Positions 7,215-13,226 of a DNA stretch of 21,144 nt are shown in pieces. The first letter of the stretch is position 1. Each line of letters begins with the position of its first letter. The notes beneath the pieces were generated by a model. The model saw only the letters and a program-made list of their open reading frames with translations, did no database searches and was not told where the DNA came from. A program made the position numbers and the translations under genes. The stretch spans positions 1 through 21,144 of the forward strand of contig CAYTAP010000073.1 in the NCBI GenBank assembly GCA_964435775.1, written 5' to 3'. The stretch is from CAYTAP01 sp964435775. Its GTDB lineage: Bacteria; Planctomycetota; Phycisphaerae; Tepidisphaerales; Tepidisphaeraceae.

Positions 7215-8330
7215 TCAATTCGCACTCAAAACCCCCACAGTTTGATCCGCCACAACCCATTCCTCGTCGGTGGGAATCGTCCAAACCGTCGCACGCGATT
7301 CCACCGCGCTGATTTCCATCTCCCGTCCGCGCGCCTGGTTTTTCTGTTCATCGAGCACGATGCCCGCCCATTCCAGGTTCCGGCAGATCGCCTGACGCAA
7401 TGCCACCGCGTTTTCACCGATCCCGCCGGTGAAAACCAGCGCATCGCATCCGCCCAGCGCCACAAGGTACGCCCCCACATAATGCCGCACGCTCTCGGCC
7501 AGCGCATCGATGGCGAGCTTCGCCCGGGCGCTGCCGCCGTTGGCCGCCTTTTCGATGTCGCGCATGTCGTTCGACACCCCGCTGATCCCGAGCAGGCCGC
7601 CATTCTTTCCCAGTTGCCGCAGGATGTCCTCGATCGCCAGGCCATGCTTGAACAGCCGCGGGAGCGCGAAGATGTCGAAATCGCCCACGCGGTTGTTCTG
7701 TGGCAAACCCGTCTGCGGCGTCATTCCCATGCTGGTCGCCACCGATTTGCCATTCTCAATCGCGCACAGGCTCGACGAGCCGCCGAGGTGGCAACTGATC
7801 AGCCGCCGCGACTTTTCCCGCCCGAGCAATTCCGCCGCCCGGATCGAGATGAAGCGATGGCTCGCGCCATGAAATCCGTAGCGCCGAATGCCGTAGCTCT
7901 CGGTCCATTCGTACGGAATTCCATACACCTGCCGCGCCAGCGGGATCGTCTGGTGAAACGCCGTTTCAAACGCCGCGACCTGAGGCGTTTTCGGCAGTCG
8001 CTTGGCGAACGCCTTCATCGCCGCGATGTAAGGCGGGTTGTGCGCGGGTGCCACATCCGCGAACAGCTCCATTGTCGCCAGCACATCCGCCGTCACCCGC
8101 ACCGCGCCGCTGATCGGCCCGCCATGCACCGCCTTGAAGCCGATCGCATCCGGCGGCGAGGGCAGTTCCTTCAGGATGACATCGATCACGTCCGCGTGCG
8201 AGGCATACGCCGACCCTTCCTGCCCGATCCGCTCATAGGCTCCGCGCGCAACAACCTCCGCGTCATGCTCCATGTCCAGGAGCTTGAACTTGAAGGAGGT
8301 GCTTCCGAGGTTGGCGACAAGAACGAGCAT
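7215..8330 (-). CDS. Acetate/propionate kinase family acyl kinase of the BMC pathway
   Basis: The protein has 371 residues from the ATG at 8330; a TTG two codons upstream is less likely. It transfers the phosphate of an acyl phosphate, probably lactyl-phosphate, to ADP. Recognisable motifs are NLGSTSFKFKL, VHGG, AHNPP, FETAFHQT, YGFHGASH with His154, SCHLGGSSS, NNRVGDFD with Arg214, and FTGGIGENA. Compared with canonical acetate kinase it is slightly short and differs at two key positions: the arginine before VVHGG is Lys66, and the aspartate in FDTAFHQT is Glu122. These changes may fit a different acyl group. No Shine-Dalgarno sequence is visible. A 143-bp gap with palindrome D precedes it. 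No encapsulation peptide is evident, so it may act in the cytosol. Confidence 0.92.
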   Translation of the reverse strand: MLVLVANLGSTSFKFKLLDMEHDAEVVARGAYERIGQEGSAYASHADVIDVILKELPSPPDAIGFKAVHGGPISGAVRVTADVLATMELFADVAPAHNPPYIAAMKAFAKRLPKTPQVAAFETAFHQTIPLARQVYGIPYEWTESYGIRRYGFHGASHRFISIRAAELLGREKSRRLISCHLGGSSSLCAIENGKSVATSMGMTPQTGLPQNNRVGDFDIFALPRLFKHGLAIEDILRQLGKNGGLLGISGVSNDMRDIEKAANGGSARAKLAIDALAESVRHYVGAYLVALGGCDALVFTGGIGENAVALRQAICRNLEWAGIVLDEQKNQARGREMEISAVESRATVWTIPTDEEWVVADQTVGVLSAN

Positions 8331-8346
8331 GATCAATCAGTCGTAT

Positions 8347-8434
8347 GGTCCGCCTTGCAGACCGCTTTCGTAGGGTCCGCCCCGCGGACCATCCTTTCGA
8401 ACACCCCATGCCGTGGTCCGCGGGGCGGACCCTA
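8347..8434. repeat. Compound palindrome D (GGTCC/GGACC, short core)
   Basis: The arms at 8371-8391 and 8414-8434 are perfect 21-bp inverted repeats, each itself a GGTCCGCCCCGCGGACC palindrome. A partial third unit, GGTCCGCCTTGCAGACC, lies at 8347-8363. The core here is 7 nt and lacks the GTAC seen in elements A, B and C. It lies between a BMC-H gene and the acetate kinase gene. Confidence 0.85.
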
Positions 8435-8473
8435 CAAAAGCATGGGATGTCGAAGAAGCAAAAAGACCAACGC

Positions 8474-8788
8474 TTACAGCGAAGTTCCGGCCGGAGCGTT
8501 GTAGCAGGTCATCAACTCCGGATGCGGCCGGGCGATGACGTGCGATGCCACGAGTTCGCCGACACGACCGGCCGCCTCGGCGCCGGCATCGACCGCCGCC
8601 TTCACGCTGCCGACGTCGCCGCGAACGATCGTCGTGACAAACGCGCCTCCGATCTGGATCGTCTTGACGATCTCGACGTTGGCCGCCTTGCACATCGCAT
8701 CGGTCGCCTCAACGAGTCCGACCCATCCCTTGGTTTCGATCAGGCCCAGGGCGCTTCCAAATGATCCGCTTGTGTTGCTATCCGCCAT
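8474..8788 (-). CDS. BMC-H hexamer shell protein, second copy (variant pore loop)
   Basis: The protein has 104 residues from the ATG at 8788 (MADSNTSG), supported by GGAG 6 nt upstream; the frame extends further upstream but without family similarity. The BMC domain begins ALGLIETKGWVGLVEATDAMCKAANVE. The expected GSG pore loop reads IGGAFVTT here, unlike the two sister proteins. It then continues RGDVGSVKAAVDAGAEAAGRVGELVASHVIARPH. A short C-terminal tail, LMTCYNAPAGTSL, contains one cysteine. Similarity to the flanking BMC-H proteins suggests duplication followed by pore divergence. Confidence 0.95.
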   Translation of the reverse strand: MADSNTSGSFGSALGLIETKGWVGLVEATDAMCKAANVEIVKTIQIGGAFVTTIVRGDVGSVKAAVDAGAEAAGRVGELVASHVIARPHPELMTCYNAPAGTSL

Positions 8789-8875
8789 TGCTGTCTCCAT
8801 GTGACACGAAACGATTGATCGTTCGTGCGGTTGATGCGCGCATCGGCATTGGCCGACGCGCTCCATATGCGTTTG

Positions 8876-9181
8876 CTACTTTCGCGCCGCCGCGACGGCC
8901 GCGCCTTTTTTCTTCGGAAGAACGCCGCCCAGTTCATCGTGCGGGCGCGCGATGACATGGACGCTGACCACCGAGCCCACGCGCCCCGCCGCCTCGGCGC
9001 CGGCGTCGATGGCGGCTTTCACCGCGGCGACATCACCCTTGACGAACGCGGTCACCAGGCCGCTGCCGGCCTTGTCCCAGCCAAGCATTTCGACGTTCGC
9101 CGCCTTCAGCATGGCGTCCGTCCCTTCCATCAATGCCACAAGGCCTTTGCATTCCAGCAGGCCCAACGCTTCACTTGCCAT
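8876..9181 (-). CDS. BMC-H hexamer shell protein, first copy
   Basis: The protein has 101 residues. It begins MASEALGLLECKGLVALMEGTDAMLKAANVEML, has the pore loop KAGSGLV, and continues VKGDVAAVKAAIDAGAEAAGRVGSVVSVHVIARPH. The C-terminal tail (PKKKGAAVAAARK) is Lys/Ala-rich and basic, absent from the other two BMC-H proteins, and might contact cargo or nucleic acid (inference). AAAGGAAA lies about 6 nt upstream of the ATG. It follows pduL after a gap holding the inverted heptamer arrays. Confidence 0.95.
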   Translation of the reverse strand: MASEALGLLECKGLVALMEGTDAMLKAANVEMLGWDKAGSGLVTAFVKGDVAAVKAAIDAGAEAAGRVGSVVSVHVIARPHDELGGVLPKKKGAAVAAARK

Positions 9182-9220
9182 GGTCGCTTTCCTTTCGTAT
9201 TGGTCCGTTGTTCCATAAAT

Positions 9221-9291
9221 AGTCGGCAGTCGGCAGTCGGCAGTCGGCAGTTAAGACTCCACTGCCCACTGCCCACTGCTGACTGCCCACT
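9221..9291. repeat. Inverted heptamer arrays (AGTCGGC ... ACTGCCC)
   Basis: The left arm, 9221-9248, is four exact copies of AGTCGGC. The right arm, 9261-9291, is ACTGCCC, ACTGCCC, ACTGCTG, ACTGCCC, ACT. The arms are near complements around a 12-bp loop. The right arm runs into the pduL stop codon (TAG at 9292-9290), so the end of pduL is part of the hairpin. Confidence 0.88.
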
Positions 9292-9976
9292 ATTTAATCA
9301 ACTCCATATGCGTCGCCGACTCCAAGTCGCACGCATTGCCTTCATCCGTGTCGATGTGTACTTCGAGGATCACCTTCGGGTGATACCGCACCCGCAGCTT
9401 GTCGAACGTGATGCCGCACGGGCCTTCGATCTTTAGTTTCATCTGGTCCCCATCCCGCACGCCATAGTGCGCCATGTCCTCGGTGGACATATGGACATGT
9501 CGCTCGGCCCGGATCACGCCTTGCGTCAGATGGATCGCGCCTTTGGGACCGAGCACCGTACACCCCGGCGTCCCCTCATGGTTCCCGCTGATCCGCAGGG
9601 GCAAATCAATCCCCAGGTAAATCCCATCCGTATAGCTGAGTTCAATCTGCGTGTACTTTCGCACGGGTCCGAGAATCCGCACGTTGGGGATGATCCGTTG
9701 CCGCGGACCCACCACGGTCACGAGCTGCTCCGACGCAAACTCCCCCTGTTGATACAGGTCCTTCAACTTGGTCAACTTGGCCCCGGCGCCAAAGAGAATC
9801 TCCAGGTTTTCCTGTGTGACGTGCATGTGACGCGCTGACACATTCACGACCAGCGGATGCGGCGGGCCACCTGCCTGCGCCGCGCCGCCATGCAGACGCT
9901 GCCGCAATACCTCGCGGACCAGCCCCTCCACTTCGCTCCGGTCCAACCGCCGTGTTGTGCTCGCTGATGACACCAT
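9290..9976 (-). CDS. pduL: PduL-type phosphate acyltransferase, BMC cargo, first gene of the operon
   Basis: The protein has 228 residues from the ATG at 9976, preceded by AAGGGA; a TTG at 9994 would leave almost no leader after the promoter. It converts acyl-CoA and phosphate to acyl-phosphate and free CoA, recycling CoA inside the compartment. Two PduL beta-barrel domains are visible. The first zinc pair is His50/His52 in SARHMHVT, and the second is His160/His162 in ERHVHMS. GPVRKYTQ holds the conserved arginine region. Residues about 11-28 (LDRSEVEGLVREVLRQRL) form an amphipathic helix, then a Gly/Ala/Pro linker: an N-terminal encapsulation peptide. It is the promoter-proximal gene of the locus. 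Confidence 0.95.
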   Translation of the reverse strand: MVSSASTTRRLDRSEVEGLVREVLRQRLHGGAAQAGGPPHPLVVNVSARHMHVTQENLEILFGAGAKLTKLKDLYQQGEFASEQLVTVVGPRQRIIPNVRILGPVRKYTQIELSYTDGIYLGIDLPLRISGNHEGTPGCTVLGPKGAIHLTQGVIRAERHVHMSTEDMAHYGVRDGDQMKLKIEGPCGITFDKLRVRYHPKVILEVHIDTDEGNACDLESATHMELIK

Positions 9977-10005
9977 CCGTTCCCTTCTACTCAAATATCG
10001 TCACA

Positions 10006-10034
10006 ATTATGCAGAAGATTTCATAAGTTGTCAA
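10006..10034 (-). promoter_or_regulatory. Sigma-70-type promoter of the BMC operon
   Basis: On the minus strand, TTGACA (10034-10029) and CATAAT (10011-10006) are separated by exactly 17 bp in an AT-rich stretch. Transcription would start near 9999, giving a leader of about 23 nt before the pduL ATG at 9976. This is the best promoter match in the window. Confidence 0.75.
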
Positions 10035-10043
10035 GAAATGACA
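10029..10043. promoter_or_regulatory. Palindrome over the -35 box, candidate operator
   Basis: TGTCA-AGAAA-TGACA is a perfect inverted repeat with 5-bp arms overlapping the -35 hexamer. A repressor bound here would block RNA polymerase. The locus DeoR protein is the obvious candidate, but this is inferred from position only. Confidence 0.45.
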
Positions 10044-10074
10044 TATTTTTCGCAACACTACACCAAAACCGCGT

Positions 10075-10434
10075 TTATCCGCGGAATTCGCAGGTGGATG
10101 AGCACGTTTCGTGAATGATGACCGCCGCCAGCAGCGGCAAACCCGGCCGAAGCCGTTCCCAAAGCCACCTCGCGAGGTTTTCGCTCGTTGGATTTTCCAA
10201 ACCCGGGATGTCGTTCAGGTAATAATGGTCAAGCTGTTTGATCAGTGGGTCGGCCACCCGTCGGATATCTCCATAGTCAATGAGATATCCCTTTGATTCC
10301 TCGACTTCCCCCTCCACGACGACATCGAATCGAAACGAGTGTCCGTGTAGCCGCCGGCATTTATGCCCCTCGGGAAACGTTGGCAGCGCGTGGGCGGCCT
10401 CAAAGTGAAATGTTTTGGATAGACGTACGACCAT
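10075..10434 (-). CDS. queD: 6-carboxy-5,6,7,8-tetrahydropterin synthase QueD
   Basis: The protein has 119 residues, the usual length. It converts 7,8-dihydroneopterin triphosphate to 6-carboxytetrahydropterin, an early step of queuosine and 7-deazaguanine synthesis. The zinc ligands are His15 (FEAAHALP) and His30/His32 (LHGHS), and the catalytic cysteine is Cys26 in GHKCRRLHGH. LIDYGD, LDHYYLND, PTSENLARWLW and the C-terminal ETCSS complete the family pattern. The gene lies 143 bp after queE on the same strand, with an inverted heptamer array between them. No Shine-Dalgarno sequence is visible before the ATG. The BMC promoter begins shortly after its stop, so the two systems are adjacent but probably unrelated. 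Confidence 0.95.
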   Translation of the reverse strand: MVVRLSKTFHFEAAHALPTFPEGHKCRRLHGHSFRFDVVVEGEVEESKGYLIDYGDIRRVADPLIKQLDHYYLNDIPGLENPTSENLARWLWERLRPGLPLLAAVIIHETCSSTCEFRG

Positions 10435-10491
10435 TGAGGCAACGGATCATAAAGCGCGGGGCGGGGAAAGCAATTGCCGCTGAATGCGCGG

Positions 10492-10569
10492 AGTCGGCAG
10501 TGGGCAGTGGGGAGGCAAGACATCACCCATCGAGCTTCATTTCTGTCCTCCCACTGCCCACTGCCCACT
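10492..10569. repeat. Inverted heptamer arrays (AGTGGGC ... ACTGCCC)
   Basis: The left arm, 10492-10515, is AGTCGGC, AGTGGGC, AGTGGGG, AGG. The right arm, 10547-10569, is CCTCCC then ACTGCCC, ACTGCCC, ACT. The arms are complementary around a loop of about 30 bp. It lies between queE and queD. Confidence 0.82.
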
Positions 10570-10577
10570 TTCCCCCC

Positions 10578-11267
10578 TCACGTCCCCCGCCTGTTCCCGT
10601 ACAGCGCCACATGAAGGCGTGGGCAAAACCGATATCCGGTGCGTTTGCACAACTCCGCAATCCATCCCGCGCGGGCATTGAGCGTCGCCTGGTCGATTCC
10701 CTCTGGCATTAGCAGAACATCGCTCGGCGTCCATCCGGTTAAATCGGCGAGAATCGCCTCAATTTCACGCAGGTCGCTTTCCGACGTCACAACGAATTTC
10801 AGTTGAAATTCCGGCGCATTGTCAATGAATTGCTGAATGACTTCGAGGTTCAGCCGCTGCCCTTCATGTGCCTTGGCGAAGCGGCCGCTCTCTCGATCCC
10901 AGGGGGTCGAGTTACTCAATTTCGGCGACACGCTCGCCAGATTGATCAGCGCCGCCTTATACACCGTGCCGGCCGTCTCCATTGTGATGTGATGGCCCGC
11001 ATTGCTCAGCGCATCGCACAGCCCCGCAATTTCCGGCATGATCATCGGCTCGCCGCCTGTCAGTACCACATGCCGCGCCCCAAACGCCTTGACCTCCTCC
11101 ACGATCCGCTCAATCGTCATCTCCCGTCCCTGCGGCGTCCAACTTGCGTACGGCGTGTCGCACCACACGCACCGCAGGTTGCACCCGGCCGACCGCACAA
11201 ACACCGACGGCACGCCGGCGAGCTTCCCTTCTCCCTGGATCGAATAAAAGAGCTCGGCGATTTTCAT
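10578..11267 (-). CDS. queE: 7-carboxy-7-deazaguanine synthase QueE (radical SAM)
   Basis: The protein has 229 residues from the ATG at 11267; the open frame continues upstream through the divergent mcsA gene but only from here does it match the family. It is a radical SAM enzyme converting 6-carboxytetrahydropterin to 7-carboxy-7-deazaguanine. It opens MKIAELFYSIQGEGKLAGVPSVFVR, then has the cluster motif CNLRCVWC (CX3CX2C) and VVLTGGEPM, a SAM-contact motif. The C-terminal part (LLMPEG, CPRLHVALYGNRRG) is typical. It is transcribed away from mcsA, and queD follows downstream. A TACAAT box at 11282-11277 would place the start of transcription only a few bases before the ATG. Confidence 0.95.
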   Translation of the reverse strand: MKIAELFYSIQGEGKLAGVPSVFVRSAGCNLRCVWCDTPYASWTPQGREMTIERIVEEVKAFGARHVVLTGGEPMIMPEIAGLCDALSNAGHHITMETAGTVYKAALINLASVSPKLSNSTPWDRESGRFAKAHEGQRLNLEVIQQFIDNAPEFQLKFVVTSESDLREIEAILADLTGWTPSDVLLMPEGIDQATLNARAGWIAELCKRTGYRFCPRLHVALYGNRRGT

Positions 11268-11319
11268 GAATAGCCGATTGTAGCCTATGAAACGCCCGAC
11301 GCGCGTCTCGAACAATCGT

Positions 11320-11372
11320 TTGACGCCGGGTACGCGGAGAAATACGATTCTCCAATAATATCGGCCTATAAT
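11320..11372 (+). promoter_or_regulatory. Promoter region of mcsA, possibly leaderless
   Basis: TATAAT occurs at 11367-11372, exactly at -12 to -7 if transcription starts on the A of the mcsA ATG at 11379. No ribosome binding site is visible, as expected for a leaderless message. An alternative promoter, TTGACG (11320-11325), 17 bp, TACGAT (11343-11348), would give a leader of about 25 nt, again without a Shine-Dalgarno sequence. Confidence 0.45.
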
Positions 11373-11378
11373 TAACCA

Positions 11379-11873
11379 ATGAAATGCAATAACTGCGGCA
11401 AACCGGCGACCGTTCATCTCACCGAAATCAAAGGCGGTAAGAAGATCGAAAAACATCTGTGCGAGCAATGTGCCGCGCAGAACGAGGGGATTCCGGTGAA
11501 AGGGCACACGCCGATCAACGAACTGCTGACCAATTTTGTGATGGCCCACTCCGGCCTGCCCAAGGAGACTGGCGTCGCCTGTGAACATTGCGGCAACACC
11601 TGGGCCGAGTTTCGTCAAAGCGGTCTTTTGGGATGCGACCACGACTACGAACTGTTCGAGGGGGACCTGACCCCGCTGCTTCAACGCGCCCACGAAGGCG
11701 CCACCCATCATATTGGTAAAGTCCCCACCCGTCGCGGCGGCAGCGGCGTTCCGGCCAAGCGTCAGGCGGACCTTTCGCGGCTGCGAAAGGAGCTGGCCCG
11801 CGCCGTGGAGGCGGAGGATTACGAAAAGGCGGCCAAGCTGCGCGATCAAATCCGCGCCGCCGAGGAGTCATGA
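11379..11873 (+). CDS. mcsA: McsA-like zinc-finger and UVR-domain protein, activator of McsB
   Basis: The protein has 164 residues. It is the usual partner and activator of the protein-arginine kinase McsB in heat-shock and Clp-dependent protein quality control. CXXC pairs are visible at Cys3/Cys6, Cys28/Cys31 and Cys68/Cys71, with a further Cys86, giving zinc-binding knuckles. Residues about 128-162 form a UVR domain (LSRLRKELARAVEAEDYEKAAKLRDQIR). mcsB follows 192 bp downstream on the same strand, with a palindromic repeat and a heptamer run in between. In Firmicutes the pair sits with ctsR and clpC; neither is in this window. Confidence 0.92.
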   Translation: MKCNNCGKPATVHLTEIKGGKKIEKHLCEQCAAQNEGIPVKGHTPINELLTNFVMAHSGLPKETGVACEHCGNTWAEFRQSGLLGCDHDYELFEGDLTPLLQRAHEGATHHIGKVPTRRGGSGVPAKRQADLSRLRKELARAVEAEDYEKAAKLRDQIRAAEES

Positions 11874-11880
11874 ATGGGAC

Positions 11881-11908
11881 GTGACGAGTGAAGCGTGATG
11901 AGTGAGTC
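11881..11908. repeat. Degenerate heptamer run (GTGANNN, four units)
   Basis: Four units in 7-bp register (GTGACGA, GTGAAGC, GTGATGA, GTGAGTC) begin 7 bp after the mcsA stop. It is a single arm with no inverted partner. Confidence 0.6.
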
Positions 11909-11925
11909 GCGATACGAATTGCATT

Positions 11926-11999
11926 TGTAGGGTCCGTGGCACTCCGCGGACCATTCGTCTTGCCGAGGCAATGGTCCGCGGGGTACCACGCACCCTACA
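11926..11999. repeat. Compound palindrome E (GTAC-core, GGTCC/GGACC stems)
   Basis: The arms at 11926-11954 and 11971-11999 are 29-bp inverted repeats matching at 26 positions. Each arm contains GGTCC around a core like GCGGGGTACCAC. It is nearly the same element as the one at 3582-3650. It lies between mcsA and mcsB and could form a strong hairpin in their transcript. Confidence 0.88.
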
Positions 12000-12016
12000 T
12001 GGGAAATTGTCTATAC

Positions 12017-12033
12017 GGTCCGCCTCGCGGACC
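12017..12033. repeat. Single palindromic unit (GGTCCGCCTCGCGGACC)
   Basis: One isolated copy of the short-core palindrome found in element D lies about 30 bp upstream of the mcsB start. It has 5-bp GGTCC/GGACC arms with a 7-nt core. Confidence 0.7.
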
Positions 12034-12065
12034 ATCCTGCTTCGCCTGTCAAGGGATGGATCGGA

Positions 12066-13121
12066 ATGAAACTCAGTGACTTAACCAACCGCGCCGGGGA
12101 ATGGCTTCGTGGCAGCGGACCGATGAGCGAGATCGTGATTTCCTCGCGCATTCGTCTGGCCCGCAACGTCGCCGGCTTCCCATTCCTGGCGCGCTGCTCG
12201 CGCCCGGAGCGTCAAACGCTTGAATCCCGCACCCGCCATGTCATCCTTGAATCGCAACTGGCGGCCCAGGTGCTGTATGTCGATCTCGACGCCGCACCGC
12301 AGGTTGACCGCGACCTGCTTGTCGAACGTCATTTGATCAGCAAGCCTCACGCCGCCGCCGAGGGCGCCCGCGGGGTGGCCATTGGCGAAAACGAGACGAT
12401 CTCGATCATGACCAACGAGGAGGATCACCTCCGCATCCAGGTCCTTCGCTCGGGATTGCAGTTGGAGGAGGCGTGGGAGCAGATCAACGCGATCGATGAC
12501 AAGCTCGAGAGCAAGCTGGATTACGCCTTCCACCCCCGTTTCGGCTACCTGACGGCCTGCCCGACCAACGTGGGAACCGGCATCCGCGTCAGCGTCATGC
12601 TTCATCTCCCCGCCCTCAAGTTGACCGGTGAAATTGAAAAAGTTTTCCGCGCCGCCAAGGACATGCGCCTGGCCGTTCGCGGGTTATACGGGGAGGGGAC
12701 CGAGGCGACTGGTGATTTCTACCAGATATCCAACCAAACCACGCTCGGCAAGAGCGAGGATGACATCATCGGCGACTTCAAGCATGTGGTCATCCCCAAG
12801 ATCATCGACTACGAGCACCACGCGCGACGAACACTGCTCAATGATCGAACCGTCGCGCTGGATGACAAGGTGCATCGGGCGCTGGGCGCGTTGCGCTCGG
12901 CGCGGCTGATGACCAGCGAGGAAGTGCTCTTTCTCCTCAGCCACCTCCGCATGGGCGTCAACCTCGGCCGGATCAAGGACATCGACATCAAGACGATCAA
13001 CGAGCTGTTCCTGCTCACCCAGCCTGCGCATCTCCAGAAAATGCAAGGGCGCAAGCTGGAAGGCGACGTCCGCCGCGCCGTCCGGGCGGATTATGTTCGT
13101 CAAAGGTTGGGTGGGAAATGA
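12066..13121 (+). CDS. mcsB: Protein-arginine kinase McsB
   Basis: The protein has 351 residues, close to the roughly 360 of Bacillus McsB. It belongs to the ATP:guanido phosphotransferase family and phosphorylates arginine side chains to mark proteins for ClpCP degradation. Family motifs are SSRIRLARNVAGFPF near residue 27, the stretch around AIGENETISIMTNEEDHLRIQ with the catalytic-loop acidic residues NEEDH, and GLYGEGTEATGDFYQISNQTTLG near residue 210. McsA precedes it. AAGGGA lies upstream of the ATG. The convergent nadA gene follows after 110 bp filled by an inverted heptamer array. Confidence 0.95.
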   Translation: MKLSDLTNRAGEWLRGSGPMSEIVISSRIRLARNVAGFPFLARCSRPERQTLESRTRHVILESQLAAQVLYVDLDAAPQVDRDLLVERHLISKPHAAAEGARGVAIGENETISIMTNEEDHLRIQVLRSGLQLEEAWEQINAIDDKLESKLDYAFHPRFGYLTACPTNVGTGIRVSVMLHLPALKLTGEIEKVFRAAKDMRLAVRGLYGEGTEATGDFYQISNQTTLGKSEDDIIGDFKHVVIPKIIDYEHHARRTLLNDRTVALDDKVHRALGALRSARLMTSEEVLFLLSHLRMGVNLGRIKDIDIKTINELFLLTQPAHLQKMQGRKLEGDVRRAVRADYVRQRLGGK

Positions 13122-13133
13122 GAAACGTATGTG

Positions 13134-13226
13134 GTCCGTTGTCCGTTGTCCGTGGTCCGTTGCAAAAAACCACGGACCACAGACACCTGGCAACGGACCA
13201 CTGACAACGGACAACGGACAACTGAC
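13134..13226. repeat. Inverted heptamer arrays (GTCCGTT ... AACGGAC)
   Basis: The left arm, 13134-13161, is GTCCGTT, GTCCGTT, GTCCGTG, GTCCGTT. The right arm, 13192-13226, is AACGGAC, CACTGAC, AACGGAC, AACGGAC, AACTGAC and pairs with the left. It occupies nearly all of the gap between the converging mcsB and nadA genes, where it could terminate transcription from both sides. Confidence 0.88.

Noticed and set aside
7242..8504. Long plus-strand open frame opposite acetate kinase
   Set aside because: It is the antisense shadow of a well-supported minus-strand gene in GC-rich DNA, with no recognisable motif.
9221..9291. CRISPR-like repeat array
   Set aside because: The units are only 7 bp, directly adjacent with no spacers, and form two inverted arms. 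No cas genes are present.
11280..11849. Fused domain upstream of QueE (N-terminal extension of the open frame)
   Set aside because: The extension is the antisense of mcsA. The QueE family start MKIAELFYSIQGEG coincides with the ATG at 11267.
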